A DNA stretch of 64,000 nt from Akkermansia muciniphila (GCF_900184965.1 NZ_FXYA01000162.1:1-64000); one strand, 5' to 3'. Positions 1-10,520 are shown, counted from the first letter of the stretch. Notes: a model not told the origin generated them from the letters alone. Numbers and translations: made by a program.

Positions 1-3
1 CAA

Positions 4-1446
4 TCAGGGAGTGGAACGGGAGGGACGGGCGGGATTCAGGAATTCCACGCGGGTGATGTTTTTCAGCGGCAGGGAAATTTGCCCCAGCTGCGGATGCCGC
101 AGGATGATGTTCAGGGAATCCATGCTCAGGATATCTCCGTGCAGACGGGAACCGTCCTTCATCAGGAGACCGTGGCGGGCCGTGGGTCGGGAACCGTCCT
201 TTCTGTTCTGTTCCGCAAAAAAGACGGTATCCAGATACTTGGCCGGGATGGAAAGATCGCGGGGAATTCCCGGATAATCCTTGTCCGTGGAAAGCGTCAA
301 CATTCCGGTTTTACTATCGTAACCGCTGATGGAGCCCGGAATGGTGTCTTCTTCCTTTGTCAGGACCAGGTCTGTCTCTGCATTTCCGTTTTTGGCCGCG
401 GATTTGGCGCTCAGGGTGATGGAGGAAAGGGCCAGTTTGCTGATGGTCAGGGAGACGTGCCCTTCCATCTGGAGGCCGAAGGCGTCTCCCTGCAATGGCT
501 GTTCCGGCGGGCTGGGGTCTGTCGTCAGTATGGGCGGCAGGTCTCCTATCAACAGTTCGTAAACCTGTTTATTTCCTTCCTGGCGGGAAGCCGTCAATTT
601 AATATCCACGCCCTCTGTCAGGGCGGGGGCCGGAATAGCCGCTTCCCCCAGCACGAGGATGCCGGACTTCTGTTCCCGGAGCAGAATACATCTTCCGGGG
701 CAAATGCTGAGCATGAGCCTGTTCAGGCTGCTGCCGGAATTGGACCGGAAAGGAATGTTCTCATTCCCGCCGAAACAGAAGACAATGCCGGAGCGGTCAT
801 TGTTGCCGTTCATGGTGATGGTGGTGCGGAAAATGAAGGAGGAAGGATCCAGACCGATATTCTTGTACAGGGGTATCCAGGTGGGGTAATCTTTGTTGCC
901 CAGCCGGTACTGGTACTTATCCCCCTGGATTTTCGGCTTCAGGGCATTCATCAGTCTTCTTCCCGCCTGGGTGCGGTAGTCTTCCTCCCGGTTGCCGGAA
1001 TAAACCCAGCTGTTGTCAAAAACCAGCGGTTCCTGCCAGAAACCCTTTTCCTGCAAAGTATTCAGACGGAACCCGGCCACCTGGCTGCGCGGCACGGAGC
1101 GTTCATGGCCGAGCATATCCCGGTACTGCACTTTGTCCTGCGTGACGGAAATGATGTTGCACGGGATAATATCCCGGTGCCCCATAGCCATGAAAATTTT
1201 GTCTCTGGCGCGAAGATCCGGAGATGCGGTTCCCGTAAAGTAAAGAGCGCGGATTTCCGACGGAATAATGACGGCATTCTGGCGCATGGCCGGGTGTTTG
1301 ATGACGATTCCCTGTTTTCCGTAAGAAACGATTTCCCCGCGGAGACGGTAATTGTTGTCCGTAACCACGTCGATGACGGAATTGGCCCAGGCGCCCAGCA
1401 GACAGGCCGGGGCCAGCATCAGGGAAAGGCGGATTCTATTGTTCAT
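4..1446 (-). CDS. Secreted protein of unknown function with duplicated terminal beta modules
   Basis: A 480-residue product whose stop codon lies only three bases inside the window. I chose the ATG at 1446, which starts MNNRIRLSLM, because a signal peptide with an A-W-A cleavage site near residue 21 follows at once; the frame stays open upstream but that part looks like antisense of the neighbour. The N-terminal module (about 25-65) and the C-terminal module (about 430-475) resemble each other: both have a G-(E/D)-I-x-S core followed by an I-x-(I/L)-(K/R)-H-P stretch and an I-(R/T)-x-(L/V)-x-F end, so they look like an internal duplication of a small beta barrel. The middle (about 170-350) resembles a lectin/LamG-like beta sandwich. 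It overlaps the upstream gene by 11 bp and is last in a four-gene operon. The precise function is unknown. Confidence 0.7.
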   Translation of the reverse strand: MNNRIRLSLMLAPACLLGAWANSVIDVVTDNNYRLRGEIVSYGKQGIVIKHPAMRQNAVIIPSEIRALYFTGTASPDLRARDKIFMAMGHRDIIPCNIISVTQDKVQYRDMLGHERSVPRSQVAGFRLNTLQEKGFWQEPLVFDNSWVYSGNREEDYRTQAGRRLMNALKPKIQGDKYQYRLGNKDYPTWIPLYKNIGLDPSSFIFRTTITMNGNNDRSGIVFCFGGNENIPFRSNSGSSLNRLMLSICPGRCILLREQKSGILVLGEAAIPAPALTEGVDIKLTASRQEGNKQVYELLIGDLPPILTTDPSPPEQPLQGDAFGLQMEGHVSLTISKLALSSITLSAKSAAKNGNAETDLVLTKEEDTIPGSISGYDSKTGMLTLSTDKDYPGIPRDLSIPAKYLDTVFFAEQNRKDGSRPTARHGLLMKDGSRLHGDILSMDSLNIILRHPQLGQISLPLKNITRVEFLNPARPSRSTP

Positions 1447-2437
1447 AGATGGGTAAAAATCTATAATTAAGCGCAAGGGAGAGCAGGGCGGCGGAAGTGG
1501 AATATGCTGCGGAATGGTCGGAAAGCCAGGACCCGTTGGGCGCCTGGGAGGCTCCCAGGTAGCGCATATTCTTGTAATTCCATTCCTTCCACGCTTCCGG
1601 ATCCGCATGGAACAGGGCCTGTGACATGTAATATTCAAAATAAAACGGGTAAGCGGAATCCCGGTAATTCAGGTGCTTTTTCAGGTAGGCCAAGGAATCC
1701 CTGAAGGACGGGTCCGTTTTAAGGCGCGCCAGGGACAGCGTCAGGGAACCGATGGCCGTGAGGGTAACGCGGGGCCCCTCCGGGCCGGTATAGCCGTAGG
1801 CGCCTTTCTTGTCGCGGCAGGAGGCCATGTACTTGAGGCCGCGTTCAAAGGCCGCGTCCGGCACGGGAATGCCCGCGTTGCGCGCCGCGAACAGGGAGAC
1901 GAGCTGGCAGCCGGTCACCGTGCTGTCCGCGTCCGTGGCATCCGGAGAATAGCGCCAGCCTCCCGATTTGTTTTTTTTCTGGGCGGTCAGTGTCAGGGCC
2001 ACGGCCTTGCGGAGGGCGGGGCCTATGCGGTCGTCCCTCACCATGCCGTACGCTTCCGCCAGGGCGAGAGTGGCGAAGCCGTGGTTGTACATGGAATCCC
2101 CAATGTAGCCGGACCCCTTGTTCTGCCTGGACAGGATGTAATCTACGCAGCGGCGCACCATGGTGGCGTACGGCCCCGCGTTCGGATCGTCTCCGTGGGC
2201 CAGCACGGACATGAGGCAAAAGCCGATAATGCCGGGTTCCCTCCCGTAAGTTCCATCATAGGTGCCATCCGGTTTCTGGGCATTCTGAAGATAGCGCAGC
2301 CCCTTCACGTACATCAGCTCCACCTGGGGAGGAACGGAAGAAGACGTTTTCAGGGGGGATTGGGCCGCAGCGTTTTGCGGCGCGGCCGTCATGCAGCAGG
2401 CTAAAAAAACGGTCAGGAAGAGGCGGAAATTTTTCAT
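1436..2437 (-). CDS. Secreted alpha/alpha-toroid (prenyltransferase/squalene-cyclase-like) repeat protein
   Basis: A 333-residue protein with a signal peptide (MKNFRLFLTVFLACC, ending near AAAQ at residue 26). The mature part has repeated helical blocks of the type G-L-x-Y-L, G-x-x-G-F-x-L-M and W-R-Y-S with glycine-rich turns, as in the alpha/alpha toroid shared by prenyltransferases, squalene cyclases and complement-type proteins. I see no squalene-cyclase DxDD catalytic motif. Verrucomicrobia and planctomycetes often encode such proteins next to DUF4175-type membrane proteins, as here, which suggests a shared cell-envelope role; that is inference. It sits 53 bp after the upstream gene and overlaps the downstream gene by 11 bp. 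Confidence 0.7.
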   Translation of the reverse strand: MKNFRLFLTVFLACCMTAAPQNAAAQSPLKTSSSVPPQVELMYVKGLRYLQNAQKPDGTYDGTYGREPGIIGFCLMSVLAHGDDPNAGPYATMVRRCVDYILSRQNKGSGYIGDSMYNHGFATLALAEAYGMVRDDRIGPALRKAVALTLTAQKKNKSGGWRYSPDATDADSTVTGCQLVSLFAARNAGIPVPDAAFERGLKYMASCRDKKGAYGYTGPEGPRVTLTAIGSLTLSLARLKTDPSFRDSLAYLKKHLNYRDSAYPFYFEYYMSQALFHADPEAWKEWNYKNMRYLGASQAPNGSWLSDHSAAYSTSAALLSLALNYRFLPIYEQ

Positions 2438-2490
2438 GGAAACGGGAAGCTGTTGTTCATGCGTGACGGGGCTGTCCGGGGAGGCGCGTC

Positions 2491-3144
2491 TTATTTTTGC
2501 AGGGTCTTGTTATAGGCGTCCAGCGCCTTGCGGAATTCGGAAGGCATGTCGTCTGCGGATATGCCGGTGGATTTGGGAACGGAACGCGTTTCCGCCGTCA
2601 TGTCCGGATTGGAAACGCCTTTATCCTGGGCGGAGGCCATATTGGATTTCCCATCCGCTTTGCTTCCGGGATTGTTGCCGCTGCCGCTCTGGGAACCTCC
2701 CTGTCCCTTTTCATTACCTTCCTGCTGTTCTGCGGACTGAGCATCACTATCCATGCCGAGCAGCTGGCGCAGCATGTCCATAAGAGCCCTCCCTCCCGGC
2801 TTGGGCTGGCCGTCGGCTCCGGTCATCTTGGCTTTGGCCGCCTGGTAAATCAATTCAATCACATCCGACTGCGCGGCCAGCGTCTGGCCGCCGGTATTGT
2901 AAACCTCCAGCAGGTCCACGGCGTCATTCATGGCATGGCGGCATTTTTTCAGCAGATCCACTACCTCCTCATTGGTTTCTCCCAGGATGAGGTCGGAAGT
3001 GTCCGCCTGGAGCTCGTCCTGCTGTACCGCCAGTTTGGATGCCGTTTCCTTGTGCCTGGCGGAATATTCCGGAGCGGGTTTTGGATCGGCGGCGCAGGGC
3101 AGGGAAAGCGCCAGAACCATGGCTGAAAAATGGGCGGTATTCAT
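2491..3144 (-). CDS. Small secreted hypothetical protein, Ser/Gly/Gln-rich linker
   Basis: A 217-residue product beginning MNTAHFSAMVLALSLPCAA, a short signal peptide. A charged, probably helical region follows (about 25-105), then a low-complexity stretch rich in Q, G, S, N and K (about 140-190) that is probably disordered, then a short helical tail. Its start codon overlaps the stop codon of the DUF4175-like gene (ATGA at 3141-3144), so the two are translationally coupled. I do not recognise a family. A periplasmic partner of the upstream membrane protein is a reasonable guess only. Confidence 0.65.
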   Translation of the reverse strand: MNTAHFSAMVLALSLPCAADPKPAPEYSARHKETASKLAVQQDELQADTSDLILGETNEEVVDLLKKCRHAMNDAVDLLEVYNTGGQTLAAQSDVIELIYQAAKAKMTGADGQPKPGGRALMDMLRQLLGMDSDAQSAEQQEGNEKGQGGSQSGSGNNPGSKADGKSNMASAQDKGVSNPDMTAETRSVPKSTGISADDMPSEFRKALDAYNKTLQK

Positions 3145-5774
3145 GGGGCAGGGGGAGTAAGTTGTTTTCGGTATTCCTGTTCGGCGGCGCGGGTGCGCAT
3201 GCGGATATCCTGTTCCTGCTGGATCATGCGGATGACTTTCAGCATGAATTCAAACTCGGCGTCGGAAATGGAGGATTGGCCTTCTCCCCCGCCTCCGCCT
3301 CCTCCCCCGCTGCCGCGGCGGCTCTTCTTATAGTCGTCTATCAATTTGGCCCAATGGCGCAGGGTGGAGGCGTACAGGCGGGACTCGTCAATGGAGCGGG
3401 CCGTGATTGCATTCAGAATGTTGCCGTGCACCAGATCCAGCTTCTCGCGGAGGGAGAAAGCGTTCATCTGGTTGTACAGGTCGCTGTAAATCCGTTCCCC
3501 GGTGCGTGACTTGTAATAGCTGAGATCTTCCAGAATCCAGCCTATGTCTTGTGTGGAGGCGTTTTGAAGGGTGGCGATGGTTTCCATTTCCCGCCTGCTG
3601 GACGGGTCAAGCTCCTCCATGGTCATGCCCGCAATAGCGTTGATCTGACCGGCCAGCGCATGGGCGATGGAATCCTCCTTGGATGCGGCTTGCCTGAGCC
3701 GTGCCACGAAGGTGCTGGCCTCCATGTCCTGCGCGGACTTGGAGAGCTGGTTCATGGCGTCTTTCAGCGCCTGTGTGGCTTCGGAATGGGAATTCTCCCC
3801 GTCGTTCAGGTCTTTCCTGCTTTCCTGCTCGGAGCGGCCCTCGGAGGCGGAATCCCGGAACTGTTTCTGGGCCTTCTTCATGGGCCCGTCAGGAATGGGT
3901 TTGAGCATGGAAATTCCTTTCATGAATTCCTTCATGCCGGCCGGGTCTATCTGGGAATTGCGGGAGGCTTCCTTAAACAGGTTTTCCGAGCGGTTAAGCA
4001 AGTCGCCCAACTCACGCCTGCCTGCCTGTTCTTCATCGGCCAGGGCGTGCAGGCGTTCCAGGGACTCCGCATCTTTCAATTTGCCGCTTTCCATTCCTTT
4101 CAGCCGTTTTGCCTCGTCCGCCATGGCGTCCATGCGCCGGATCATGCCTTCCAGCTCGCTGGTGATGTGTTCCAGTTCATTGCGGATCATCTGGGCGTGC
4201 TCGGACTTGGAAAGGACGATGATAATCATGGGTTCCGAATAAACGCGCTTGCCTCCCGGTTTGTAATCCTGCGTAAACCCGCGGACGACGACGCGCTGGG
4301 GAGATAACTTCAGCGCCCTGGCTTGGAACAGGAATGTTCCTTTCAGGCCGGTCTGCGTGGGCTGGCCGGCCGCCAGAATTTTCTCCCCGCGAAGTCCGGG
4401 CGCCGGTTTGTCCGCGCCGTCCGGTTGTGGCGCTGAAGCTCCGTTTCCATCCTTATTCCCGTCGTCGTAAAAAGATTTCTCACCCTGCCATTCCACCCCT
4501 ATTTCCCGGAGGCCGAAATCGTCCGCCGCCTCTACCTCCAGCTCTATGCTGCTATCCTCCAGCACATAGCGGTCGTTTTCTCCGCCTCTCAGGTAAATGG
4601 AAGGCTGCTTGTCCTCAACGGGTTCCAGGCGTATCTTCACGGGCCGGGCAGCCGTCAGCCCGTCGCTGTCCATCCAGCCAAACTCTATTTCCCTGGGCTC
4701 TTTCTCCAAGAGAATATTCGGAATGATAACGCTGTTTCCTTCCATACGGAGCGGTTGCCCCTGCGCGTTCTCCGCAGACTGCAGGCGTTGGGAGGCGGAC
4801 ACCTTCAGCGTCAGCGTAGAGCCTTCCGGGGCGGAAATGACTCCTGCTCGCATGGCTTCCCGGCCCTTGGAGCGCGCCATATAGGCAGGATAGGCCACGA
4901 CGGCTTCGGCGCCCAGCAGGGAGGGGCGGCTCTTCGGGATGATTTTCAGCCGTCGCACGGCATCCCCTGCAAAAAACTCCAGGCAGTCCGCCTGCTGCAT
5001 GGGGAGAATATGGATTTTGTATGCGCCGTCCGTAAGGGGCGCTTGCTGGCTTACCCTGTTGCGGAAAAAATATTCTGCCGTCTGCGGACTGGCTTTGGTG
5101 CCCTCCGCAAGCCGGATCTCATACAGGAAGCTCTCTCCCAGGGGAATAACCAGGGAATCCGGGGTGGAGTCCAGCTGGGTGAACGTGTAGCGTTCCGGAG
5201 GGTTGAACGGGTGGACCCAGCGTTTCAGGGCATTCCCCGCCGCTTCCGGGCTTACCGCGCATACGGCCGCCGTGCCTGCGGCGAGAACCGCCAGCAGGAC
5301 GAACAGCTTCCTGTGGCTGGGCCGGGGGATGTTCACCGTCAGGTCCCGGGCGGACACTTCGCGGGCTACCTGCTCCATGGCAGCTTCTTTCAGCTTTTCG
5401 GAACTGTATTGGAGGCCGCCCTTTTCGGCATCCAGTTCAATGACGCCCAGGAGACGGTCTCCCAGGGCCGCGTCCGTCCGGGAAATCAGCCGCGCCAGCT
5501 GGGCTTCCGTGCGCCTCTGCCACACCCACCGGAAACTCCACCAGGGGATAAACACCGCCAGACCGGCCACGGCAATGAAGAACAGGAACCAGCCGACGGC
5601 GGGGGGCGTCTCCCACAACCTGTCGGAAAGGTACAGGAGCGCGTAGGAAAGAATGACGGCAATGCCTGCAAGGCATATGGCTTCCAGCATCTTCACCGTT
5701 CTGAGGCGGCGGCGGAAAGTTCGAAGCTGCCTGACCAGCTGGGCAGGAAGTTTAACGGTAGTGGAAGGAGGCAT
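3141..5774 (-). CDS. DUF4175-like multi-pass membrane protein with large periplasmic coiled-coil region
   Basis: The frame opens at 5837, but the start at 5774 (MPPSTTVKLPAQLV) is preferred because it directly precedes a basic segment and the first membrane helix (from about residue 29). A second helix follows near 59-78 and a third near 155-175. The rest is an Ig-like or beta-rich region, then a long acidic/basic helical region with heptad-like segments (roughly 560-760), and a Gly run just before the C-terminus. This architecture fits the DUF4175 group found beside MoxR/vWA/toroid clusters in verrucomicrobia, planctomycetes and alphaproteobacteria. It is first in a minus-strand operon of four envelope proteins and is divergent from mutA. 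The biochemical role is unknown. Confidence 0.7.
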   Translation of the reverse strand: MPPSTTVKLPAQLVRQLRTFRRRLRTVKMLEAICLAGIAVILSYALLYLSDRLWETPPAVGWFLFFIAVAGLAVFIPWWSFRWVWQRRTEAQLARLISRTDAALGDRLLGVIELDAEKGGLQYSSEKLKEAAMEQVAREVSARDLTVNIPRPSHRKLFVLLAVLAAGTAAVCAVSPEAAGNALKRWVHPFNPPERYTFTQLDSTPDSLVIPLGESFLYEIRLAEGTKASPQTAEYFFRNRVSQQAPLTDGAYKIHILPMQQADCLEFFAGDAVRRLKIIPKSRPSLLGAEAVVAYPAYMARSKGREAMRAGVISAPEGSTLTLKVSASQRLQSAENAQGQPLRMEGNSVIIPNILLEKEPREIEFGWMDSDGLTAARPVKIRLEPVEDKQPSIYLRGGENDRYVLEDSSIELEVEAADDFGLREIGVEWQGEKSFYDDGNKDGNGASAPQPDGADKPAPGLRGEKILAAGQPTQTGLKGTFLFQARALKLSPQRVVVRGFTQDYKPGGKRVYSEPMIIIVLSKSEHAQMIRNELEHITSELEGMIRRMDAMADEAKRLKGMESGKLKDAESLERLHALADEEQAGRRELGDLLNRSENLFKEASRNSQIDPAGMKEFMKGISMLKPIPDGPMKKAQKQFRDSASEGRSEQESRKDLNDGENSHSEATQALKDAMNQLSKSAQDMEASTFVARLRQAASKEDSIAHALAGQINAIAGMTMEELDPSSRREMETIATLQNASTQDIGWILEDLSYYKSRTGERIYSDLYNQMNAFSLREKLDLVHGNILNAITARSIDESRLYASTLRHWAKLIDDYKKSRRGSGGGGGGGGEGQSSISDAEFEFMLKVIRMIQQEQDIRMRTRAAEQEYRKQLTPPAP

Positions 5775-5879
5775 GCTTATGCCCGTATTTACTCCATTGT
5801 CATTGTTTTTGCAAGTTTGCCTCGCGTGATGAAACAAATTCGCATTCTCGGGCGGACGGGAGTATTTTTCTCGCTGGAC

Positions 5880-5907
5880 TTTACAGTTTGATTTTCTAAA
5901 ATAATAT
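5880..5907 (+). promoter_or_regulatory. Possible sigma-70-type promoter for mutAB
   Basis: TTTACA at 5880-5885, a 16-bp spacer and TAATAT at 5902-5907 lie about 75 bp before the mutA start, in the short intergenic region shared with the divergent DUF4175 operon. The match is moderate. I see no cobalamin-riboswitch box between this point and the mutA start. Confidence 0.3.
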
Positions 5908-5979
5908 TGCGCTTTAAACTTGGCCTGGTTTGCGCGTAGTTAAAAACCAACATATTAGGCCTTACCCATTGACTTCGCC

Positions 5980-8034
5980 ATGCAACAGGGAAATAAAACA
6001 ACGGCTCCGGAAATTGATTTCGGAGAATTCGCACCAGCCACATACGCCGAATGGCGCGAGGCAGCAGTCGCTGCCCTGAAAGGGGCTGATTTTGACAAGA
6101 AGCTTTTTACCAAGCTTGTGGAGGGAATTACCCTGCATCCTATCTATAATAAGTGGGATGAACATTCCCCGGTGATGCCTGCCGGGCAATTTCCGTACCG
6201 CCGCGGAACGCGCGCCCTGGGCTATATAGAAAAGCCCTGCGAAATCGCCCAGAGCATTCCCGCTTCCTCTCCGGAGGACTTCAACGCCAAGCTTCTGCAT
6301 GACCTGGACCGCGGCCTGACCGCCGTAAACATCCAGCTCAACTGCAAATGCGGCCTGAAACTGCGCAAGCAGGCTGACTGGGATACGGCTCTCAAGGGCG
6401 TCCGGCTGGACGGGCTTCCCGTATATGTCACTCCCGGTTCCTGCGGCCTGGGAACCCTCTCCATGTTCCTGAACACCTGCAAGGCCGCCGGCGTCAAGAC
6501 GGCGGATCTCAGGGGCGGCGTTCTGTATGACCCGGTGGGGAAAGCCGTGATGAAGGGATCTCTCTGCGGGGGAAAAGGCATCTGCGCCTACTATGACCAG
6601 ATGGTCGTAATGACCAAATGGGCCGTCGCCAACGCTCCCGGCTTCCAGACTATCGGCGTCAGCGGGCTGCCTTACGCGGATTCCGGCGCTTCCGCCTTTG
6701 AAGAAGTGGGCGCCATGCTGTCCACTGCCGTGGCCTATCTGCGCGCCATGGAGGAACGCGGCCTCTCCGTGGATGAAACTGCGGCGCACATGCGCTTTAC
6801 GGTCTCCATCGGCGCCAACCTGTTCCTGGAAATCGCCAAAATCCGCGCCTTGCGCGAACTCTGGGCCATCATCGTCAAAGAATGCGGAGGAAGCGAGGAA
6901 GCTGCCAAGATCAGGCTCCATGCCCGCACCTCCTTCTGGACCCTCTCCAAGGTGGATCCCTGGGTCAACCTGCTGCGCGGTTCCGCCCAGGCGTTCTCCG
7001 CCATCATGGGCGGCGTGGACAGTATTGACGTTCTGCCCTTTGACGCTGCCGTGCGCATGCCGGACGAATTCTCCCGCCGCATTGCCCGCAACTGCCCGCT
7101 GATTCTGCTGGGCGAATGCAATCTGGACAAGGTTGTTGACCCCGCCGGCGGTTCCTGGTACCTGGAAAACCTGACGGATGAAACCTCCCGGAAGATATGG
7201 GAGTTCTTCCAGAGCATCGAAAAGGAAGGCGGCATCGTCAAGGCTCTCAAAGCCGGCGCCATCCAGAAGAAGGTGAACGCCACCGCCGCCAAACGTTACG
7301 AACTGGCGGACCAGCGCCGGCAGTCCATCGTGGGCGTCAACCAGTATGTCAACCTGGCAGAGAAGAAGCTGGAGGCGCCGGAAGGCTCCTGCTGCTCCGC
7401 CCACAAGGGGCACGGCTGCTGCAAGAATGCGGATATCCAGCTCCCGGAAGTGGAAATGAGCGTGGACTCCGCCTGCAAGGCCGCCGGAGAAGGCTTTTCC
7501 ACCTGTCTCATCAACAAGGCCCTGGTGGCCGGGGTTGACTGCAAGTGCGGCGAACCTCTGGAAATGGAAGCCCTGCCGAAGCGCCGCCTGGCGGAACGTT
7601 TTGAATCCCTGCTCGCCAAGGCTGACGCCTGGGTGGAAGAAAAGGGTTCCCGGCCGATGGTCTTCTTCGCCAACATGGGGCCGCTTCGCCAGCACAAGGC
7701 CCGTGCGGACTTCTCCCGCGACTTCCTGCGCGCCGGCGGTCTGGATGTGGTTTATCCGTCCGGCTTCCAAACTCCGGAAGACGCGGCCAGGGCGGCTGCG
7801 GAAAGCGGCTGCGCCGTATGCGTCATCTGCTCCACGGATGACACTTATCCGGAAATCGTCCCCGCCTTCTGCAAGGCGCTCAAGGAAATCAGGCCGGACA
7901 TGATGGTGGCCCTCGCCGGTTATCCGGCCGACCATGTGGAAGCGTTCAAGGAAGCCGGCGTGGACATCTTCATCTACGTCAAGGCCAACTGCTACAACAC
8001 CGTTGAAGCTATTCAGAACAAGATCGGCCTCTAA
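5980..8034 (+). CDS. mutA: Methylmalonyl-CoA mutase small (beta) subunit
   Basis: A 684-residue non-catalytic partner of MutB in the adenosylcobalamin-dependent conversion of (R)-methylmalonyl-CoA and succinyl-CoA, the route used for propionate formation or breakdown. It has the mutase TIM-barrel region (about 15-460) and a C-terminal flavodoxin-like domain (about 555-684). That domain lacks the D-x-H-x-x-G cobalamin ligand, as expected for the small subunit. An odd feature is the linker: Cys471, Cys472, His475, His478, Cys480 and Cys481, then Cys499, Cys509, Cys521 and Cys523. That is a dense Cys/His cluster I would not expect in this family. It lies 23 bp upstream of mutB, clearly in one operon. 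Confidence 0.93.
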   Translation: MQQGNKTTAPEIDFGEFAPATYAEWREAAVAALKGADFDKKLFTKLVEGITLHPIYNKWDEHSPVMPAGQFPYRRGTRALGYIEKPCEIAQSIPASSPEDFNAKLLHDLDRGLTAVNIQLNCKCGLKLRKQADWDTALKGVRLDGLPVYVTPGSCGLGTLSMFLNTCKAAGVKTADLRGGVLYDPVGKAVMKGSLCGGKGICAYYDQMVVMTKWAVANAPGFQTIGVSGLPYADSGASAFEEVGAMLSTAVAYLRAMEERGLSVDETAAHMRFTVSIGANLFLEIAKIRALRELWAIIVKECGGSEEAAKIRLHARTSFWTLSKVDPWVNLLRGSAQAFSAIMGGVDSIDVLPFDAAVRMPDEFSRRIARNCPLILLGECNLDKVVDPAGGSWYLENLTDETSRKIWEFFQSIEKEGGIVKALKAGAIQKKVNATAAKRYELADQRRQSIVGVNQYVNLAEKKLEAPEGSCCSAHKGHGCCKNADIQLPEVEMSVDSACKAAGEGFSTCLINKALVAGVDCKCGEPLEMEALPKRRLAERFESLLAKADAWVEEKGSRPMVFFANMGPLRQHKARADFSRDFLRAGGLDVVYPSGFQTPEDAARAAAESGCAVCVICSTDDTYPEIVPAFCKALKEIRPDMMVALAGYPADHVEAFKEAGVDIFIYVKANCYNTVEAIQNKIGL

Positions 8035-8057
8035 CAACCACCAACCTATTTCATCCA

Positions 8058-10202
8058 ATGAGCAATATTCCTGATTTTGCATCCGCCTCCTATCCTGAAA
8101 TCAAGGCTGGTGCCGCAACCCCGGCTTCCGAAACGGAAACCTGGATGACCAATGAACAAATTCCCGTACCGCCCACCTATTCGGAAAGCGTGTACGACGA
8201 CTGCCTGCACCTGGACTTTACGGCCGGTGTGGCTCCCAACCTCCGCGGGCCGTATGCCACCATGTACGTAGCGCGCCCCTGGACGGTGCGCCAGTATGCC
8301 GGCTTCTCCACGGCTGAGGAATCCAACGCCTTTTACCGCCGCAACCTGGCGGCGGGCCAGAAGGGCCTTTCCATTGCCTTTGACCTGGCCACGCACCGCG
8401 GCTATGACTCCGACCACCCCCGCGTGGTGGGTGACGTGGGCAAGGCCGGCGTGGCCGTGGACTCCATTCTGGACATGGAAATTCTCTTCAAGGGCATTCC
8501 TCTGGACAAGATGTCCGTTTCCATGACCATGAACGGCGCCGTGCTCCCCGTGCTGGCTTTCTACATCGTCGCTGCCCAGGAACAGGGCTGCACGCTGGAC
8601 CAGCTTTCCGGCACGATCCAGAACGACATTCTCAAGGAATACATGGTGCGCAACACCTACATTTACCCGCCTGATCCCTCTATGAGGATTATTGCGGACA
8701 TCTTTGAGTTCACCTCCAAGTACATGCCCAAGTTCAACTCCATTTCCATCTCCGGCTACCACATGCAGGAAGCCGGCGCCACGGCGGACCTGGAAATGGC
8801 CTACACGCTTGCGGACGGCCTGGAATATGTCCGCACAGGTATCAAGGCCGGCATTGACATTGACGCCTTTGCTCCGCGCCTCTCCTTCTTCTGGGCCCAG
8901 GGCAAGAACTACTTCATGGAAGTGGCCAAAATGCGCGCCGCCCGCGTGCTGTGGGCCAAGCTCATCAAGCAGTTCAATCCCAAGAACCCGAAGTCCCTGG
9001 CTCTGCGCACGCACTCCCAGACTTCCGGCTGGTCCCTCACGGAACAGGACCCGTTCAACAACGTTACCCGCACCTGCATTGAGGCCCTGGCCGCCGCCTG
9101 CGGCCACACGCAGTCCCTCCACACGAACTCCCTGGATGAAGCGATCGCCCTGCCGACGGACTTCTCCGCCCGCATCGCCCGCAACACCCAGCTCCAGCTT
9201 CAGGATGAAACCTCCATCTGCAAGGTGATCGACCCGTGGGGCGGCTCCTACTACGTGGAATACCTGACCAATGAGCTCATCCGCAAGGGCTGGGCCCACC
9301 TTCAGGAAGTGGAAAAACTCGGCGGCATGGCCAAAGCCATTGAAACCGGGTTGCCCAAGATGCGCATTGAAGAAGCCGCGGCGCGCCGCCAGGCCGCCAT
9401 TGACTCCGGAAAGGAACCCATCATCGGCGTCAACAAATACCGCCTGGAGCAGGAAGCCCAGATCGACATTCTGGAAGTGGACAACACCACTGTCCGGGAA
9501 GCCCAGATCGCCCGTCTGCAAAAACTGCGCGCGGAACGGGACTCCGCCGCGTGCGAAGCCGCGCTGGAAGCCCTGTCCGAATGCGCCCGCACGGGGGAAG
9601 GCAATCTCCTTGACCTTGCCATTAAGGCAGCCAAGGCCCGCGCCTCCCTGGGTGAAATCTCCTCCGCCCTAGAAAAACACTTCGGGCGTCATAAAGCACC
9701 AATCAAACTCATTACCGGCGTGTACGCTCAATCCTATGGTCAAGATCCGCTGGTGGAGGAAGTCCGCAAGATGACGGATGACTTCGCCGAACGCACGGGG
9801 CGTCGTCCCCGCATCCTCGTCGCTAAAATGGGCCAGGACGGCCATGACCGCGGAGCCAAGGTGGTCTCCTCCGCCTATGCCGACCTCGGTTTTGACGTGG
9901 ACGTGGGTCCGCTCTTCCAGACGCCGGAGGAAACTGCCAAAATGGCGATTGAAAACGACGTGCATATGATCGGCATGAGCTCTCTGGCCGCCGGCCACAA
10001 GGTGCTGCTTCCCGCCCTGGTGGAGGAACTTGCCAAGCAGGGCCGTCCGGATATCCTGGTCTTCTGCGGCGGCGTTATTCCCGCCCAGGACTATGACTTC
10101 CTGAAGGAACATGGCGCTGTGGCCATCTTCGGCCCGGGCACCAACATTCCGGAAGCTTCCAGGGAGATCATGGAAGCTCTTAACGAACAGTACGCTGACT
10201 AA
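8058..10202 (+). CDS. mutB: Methylmalonyl-CoA mutase large (alpha, catalytic) subunit
   Basis: A 714-residue catalytic subunit that binds adenosylcobalamin and rearranges methylmalonyl-CoA to or from succinyl-CoA. The N-terminal TIM barrel contains the family landmarks R-P-W-T-x-R-Q-Y-A-G-F near residue 75 and the stretch around G-Y-H-M-Q-E-A-G-A. The C-terminal B12-binding domain has the base-off ligand motif D594-x-H596-x-x-G599, followed by the G-x-S and G-G segments of this fold. Length is normal for the family. It follows mutA at 23 bp and is closed by a strong terminator at 10237-10269. No epimerase or decarboxylase gene is adjacent. Confidence 0.95.
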   Translation: MSNIPDFASASYPEIKAGAATPASETETWMTNEQIPVPPTYSESVYDDCLHLDFTAGVAPNLRGPYATMYVARPWTVRQYAGFSTAEESNAFYRRNLAAGQKGLSIAFDLATHRGYDSDHPRVVGDVGKAGVAVDSILDMEILFKGIPLDKMSVSMTMNGAVLPVLAFYIVAAQEQGCTLDQLSGTIQNDILKEYMVRNTYIYPPDPSMRIIADIFEFTSKYMPKFNSISISGYHMQEAGATADLEMAYTLADGLEYVRTGIKAGIDIDAFAPRLSFFWAQGKNYFMEVAKMRAARVLWAKLIKQFNPKNPKSLALRTHSQTSGWSLTEQDPFNNVTRTCIEALAAACGHTQSLHTNSLDEAIALPTDFSARIARNTQLQLQDETSICKVIDPWGGSYYVEYLTNELIRKGWAHLQEVEKLGGMAKAIETGLPKMRIEEAAARRQAAIDSGKEPIIGVNKYRLEQEAQIDILEVDNTTVREAQIARLQKLRAERDSAACEAALEALSECARTGEGNLLDLAIKAAKARASLGEISSALEKHFGRHKAPIKLITGVYAQSYGQDPLVEEVRKMTDDFAERTGRRPRILVAKMGQDGHDRGAKVVSSAYADLGFDVDVGPLFQTPEETAKMAIENDVHMIGMSSLAAGHKVLLPALVEELAKQGRPDILVFCGGVIPAQDYDFLKEHGAVAIFGPGTNIPEASREIMEALNEQYAD

Positions 10203-10236
10203 ACGTAAGTTTCTGTTGATCAGTTAATAATATGTG

Positions 10237-10269
10237 AGAGGCCGGATGAAAAATCCGGCCTCTTTTTTT
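10237..10269 (+). terminator. Intrinsic terminator of mutAB
   Basis: A perfect 11-bp stem (AGAGGCCGGAT, 10237-10247, paired with 10253-10263) with a 5-base loop is followed by an uninterrupted T tract to 10269, 35 bp after the mutB stop. Confidence 0.93.
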
Positions 10270-10274
10270 GCGAG

Positions 10275-10520
10275 CGGATTGACTATCCGATGTCAAATTA
10301 TTTTTTAAAAACAAGGAATTTACGCAGATGGCGCAGATGAAAAGACGGATTGAAAAAACAAAATGAATTAAAAATATTTCAAATATATTTCATCGAATTT
10401 GACTTCCGCAATCTGTTTCGAACAGAATAAATCATTTATTATAAACAATTTAAAATATTTATACGTTGATGATTCAAGACATTTTCAATGCCAGAATTTC
10501 TTCATCGGATAGTCAATCCG
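10275..10520. repeat. 18-bp inverted-repeat pair bounding an AT-rich spacer
   Basis: CGGATTGACTATCCGATG at 10275-10292 is matched perfectly by its reverse complement at 10503-10520. Each arm is itself a small hairpin (CGGAT, 5-base loop, ATCCG). The ~210 bp between them are AT-rich with no convincing gene, and contain the tandem octamer CGCAGATG at 10323-10330 and 10332-10339. The pair fills most of the gene-free gap 10203-10556 between the mutB terminator and the PEP-CTERM gene. It could be a MITE-like unit or a REP-type pair; no target duplication is evident. Confidence 0.6.

Noticed and set aside
5838-5979. Cobalamin riboswitch upstream of mutA (also checked before nrdJ and metH)
   Set aside because: No B12-box-like sequence or plausible long leader is seen in any of the three upstream regions; a covariance search would settle it.
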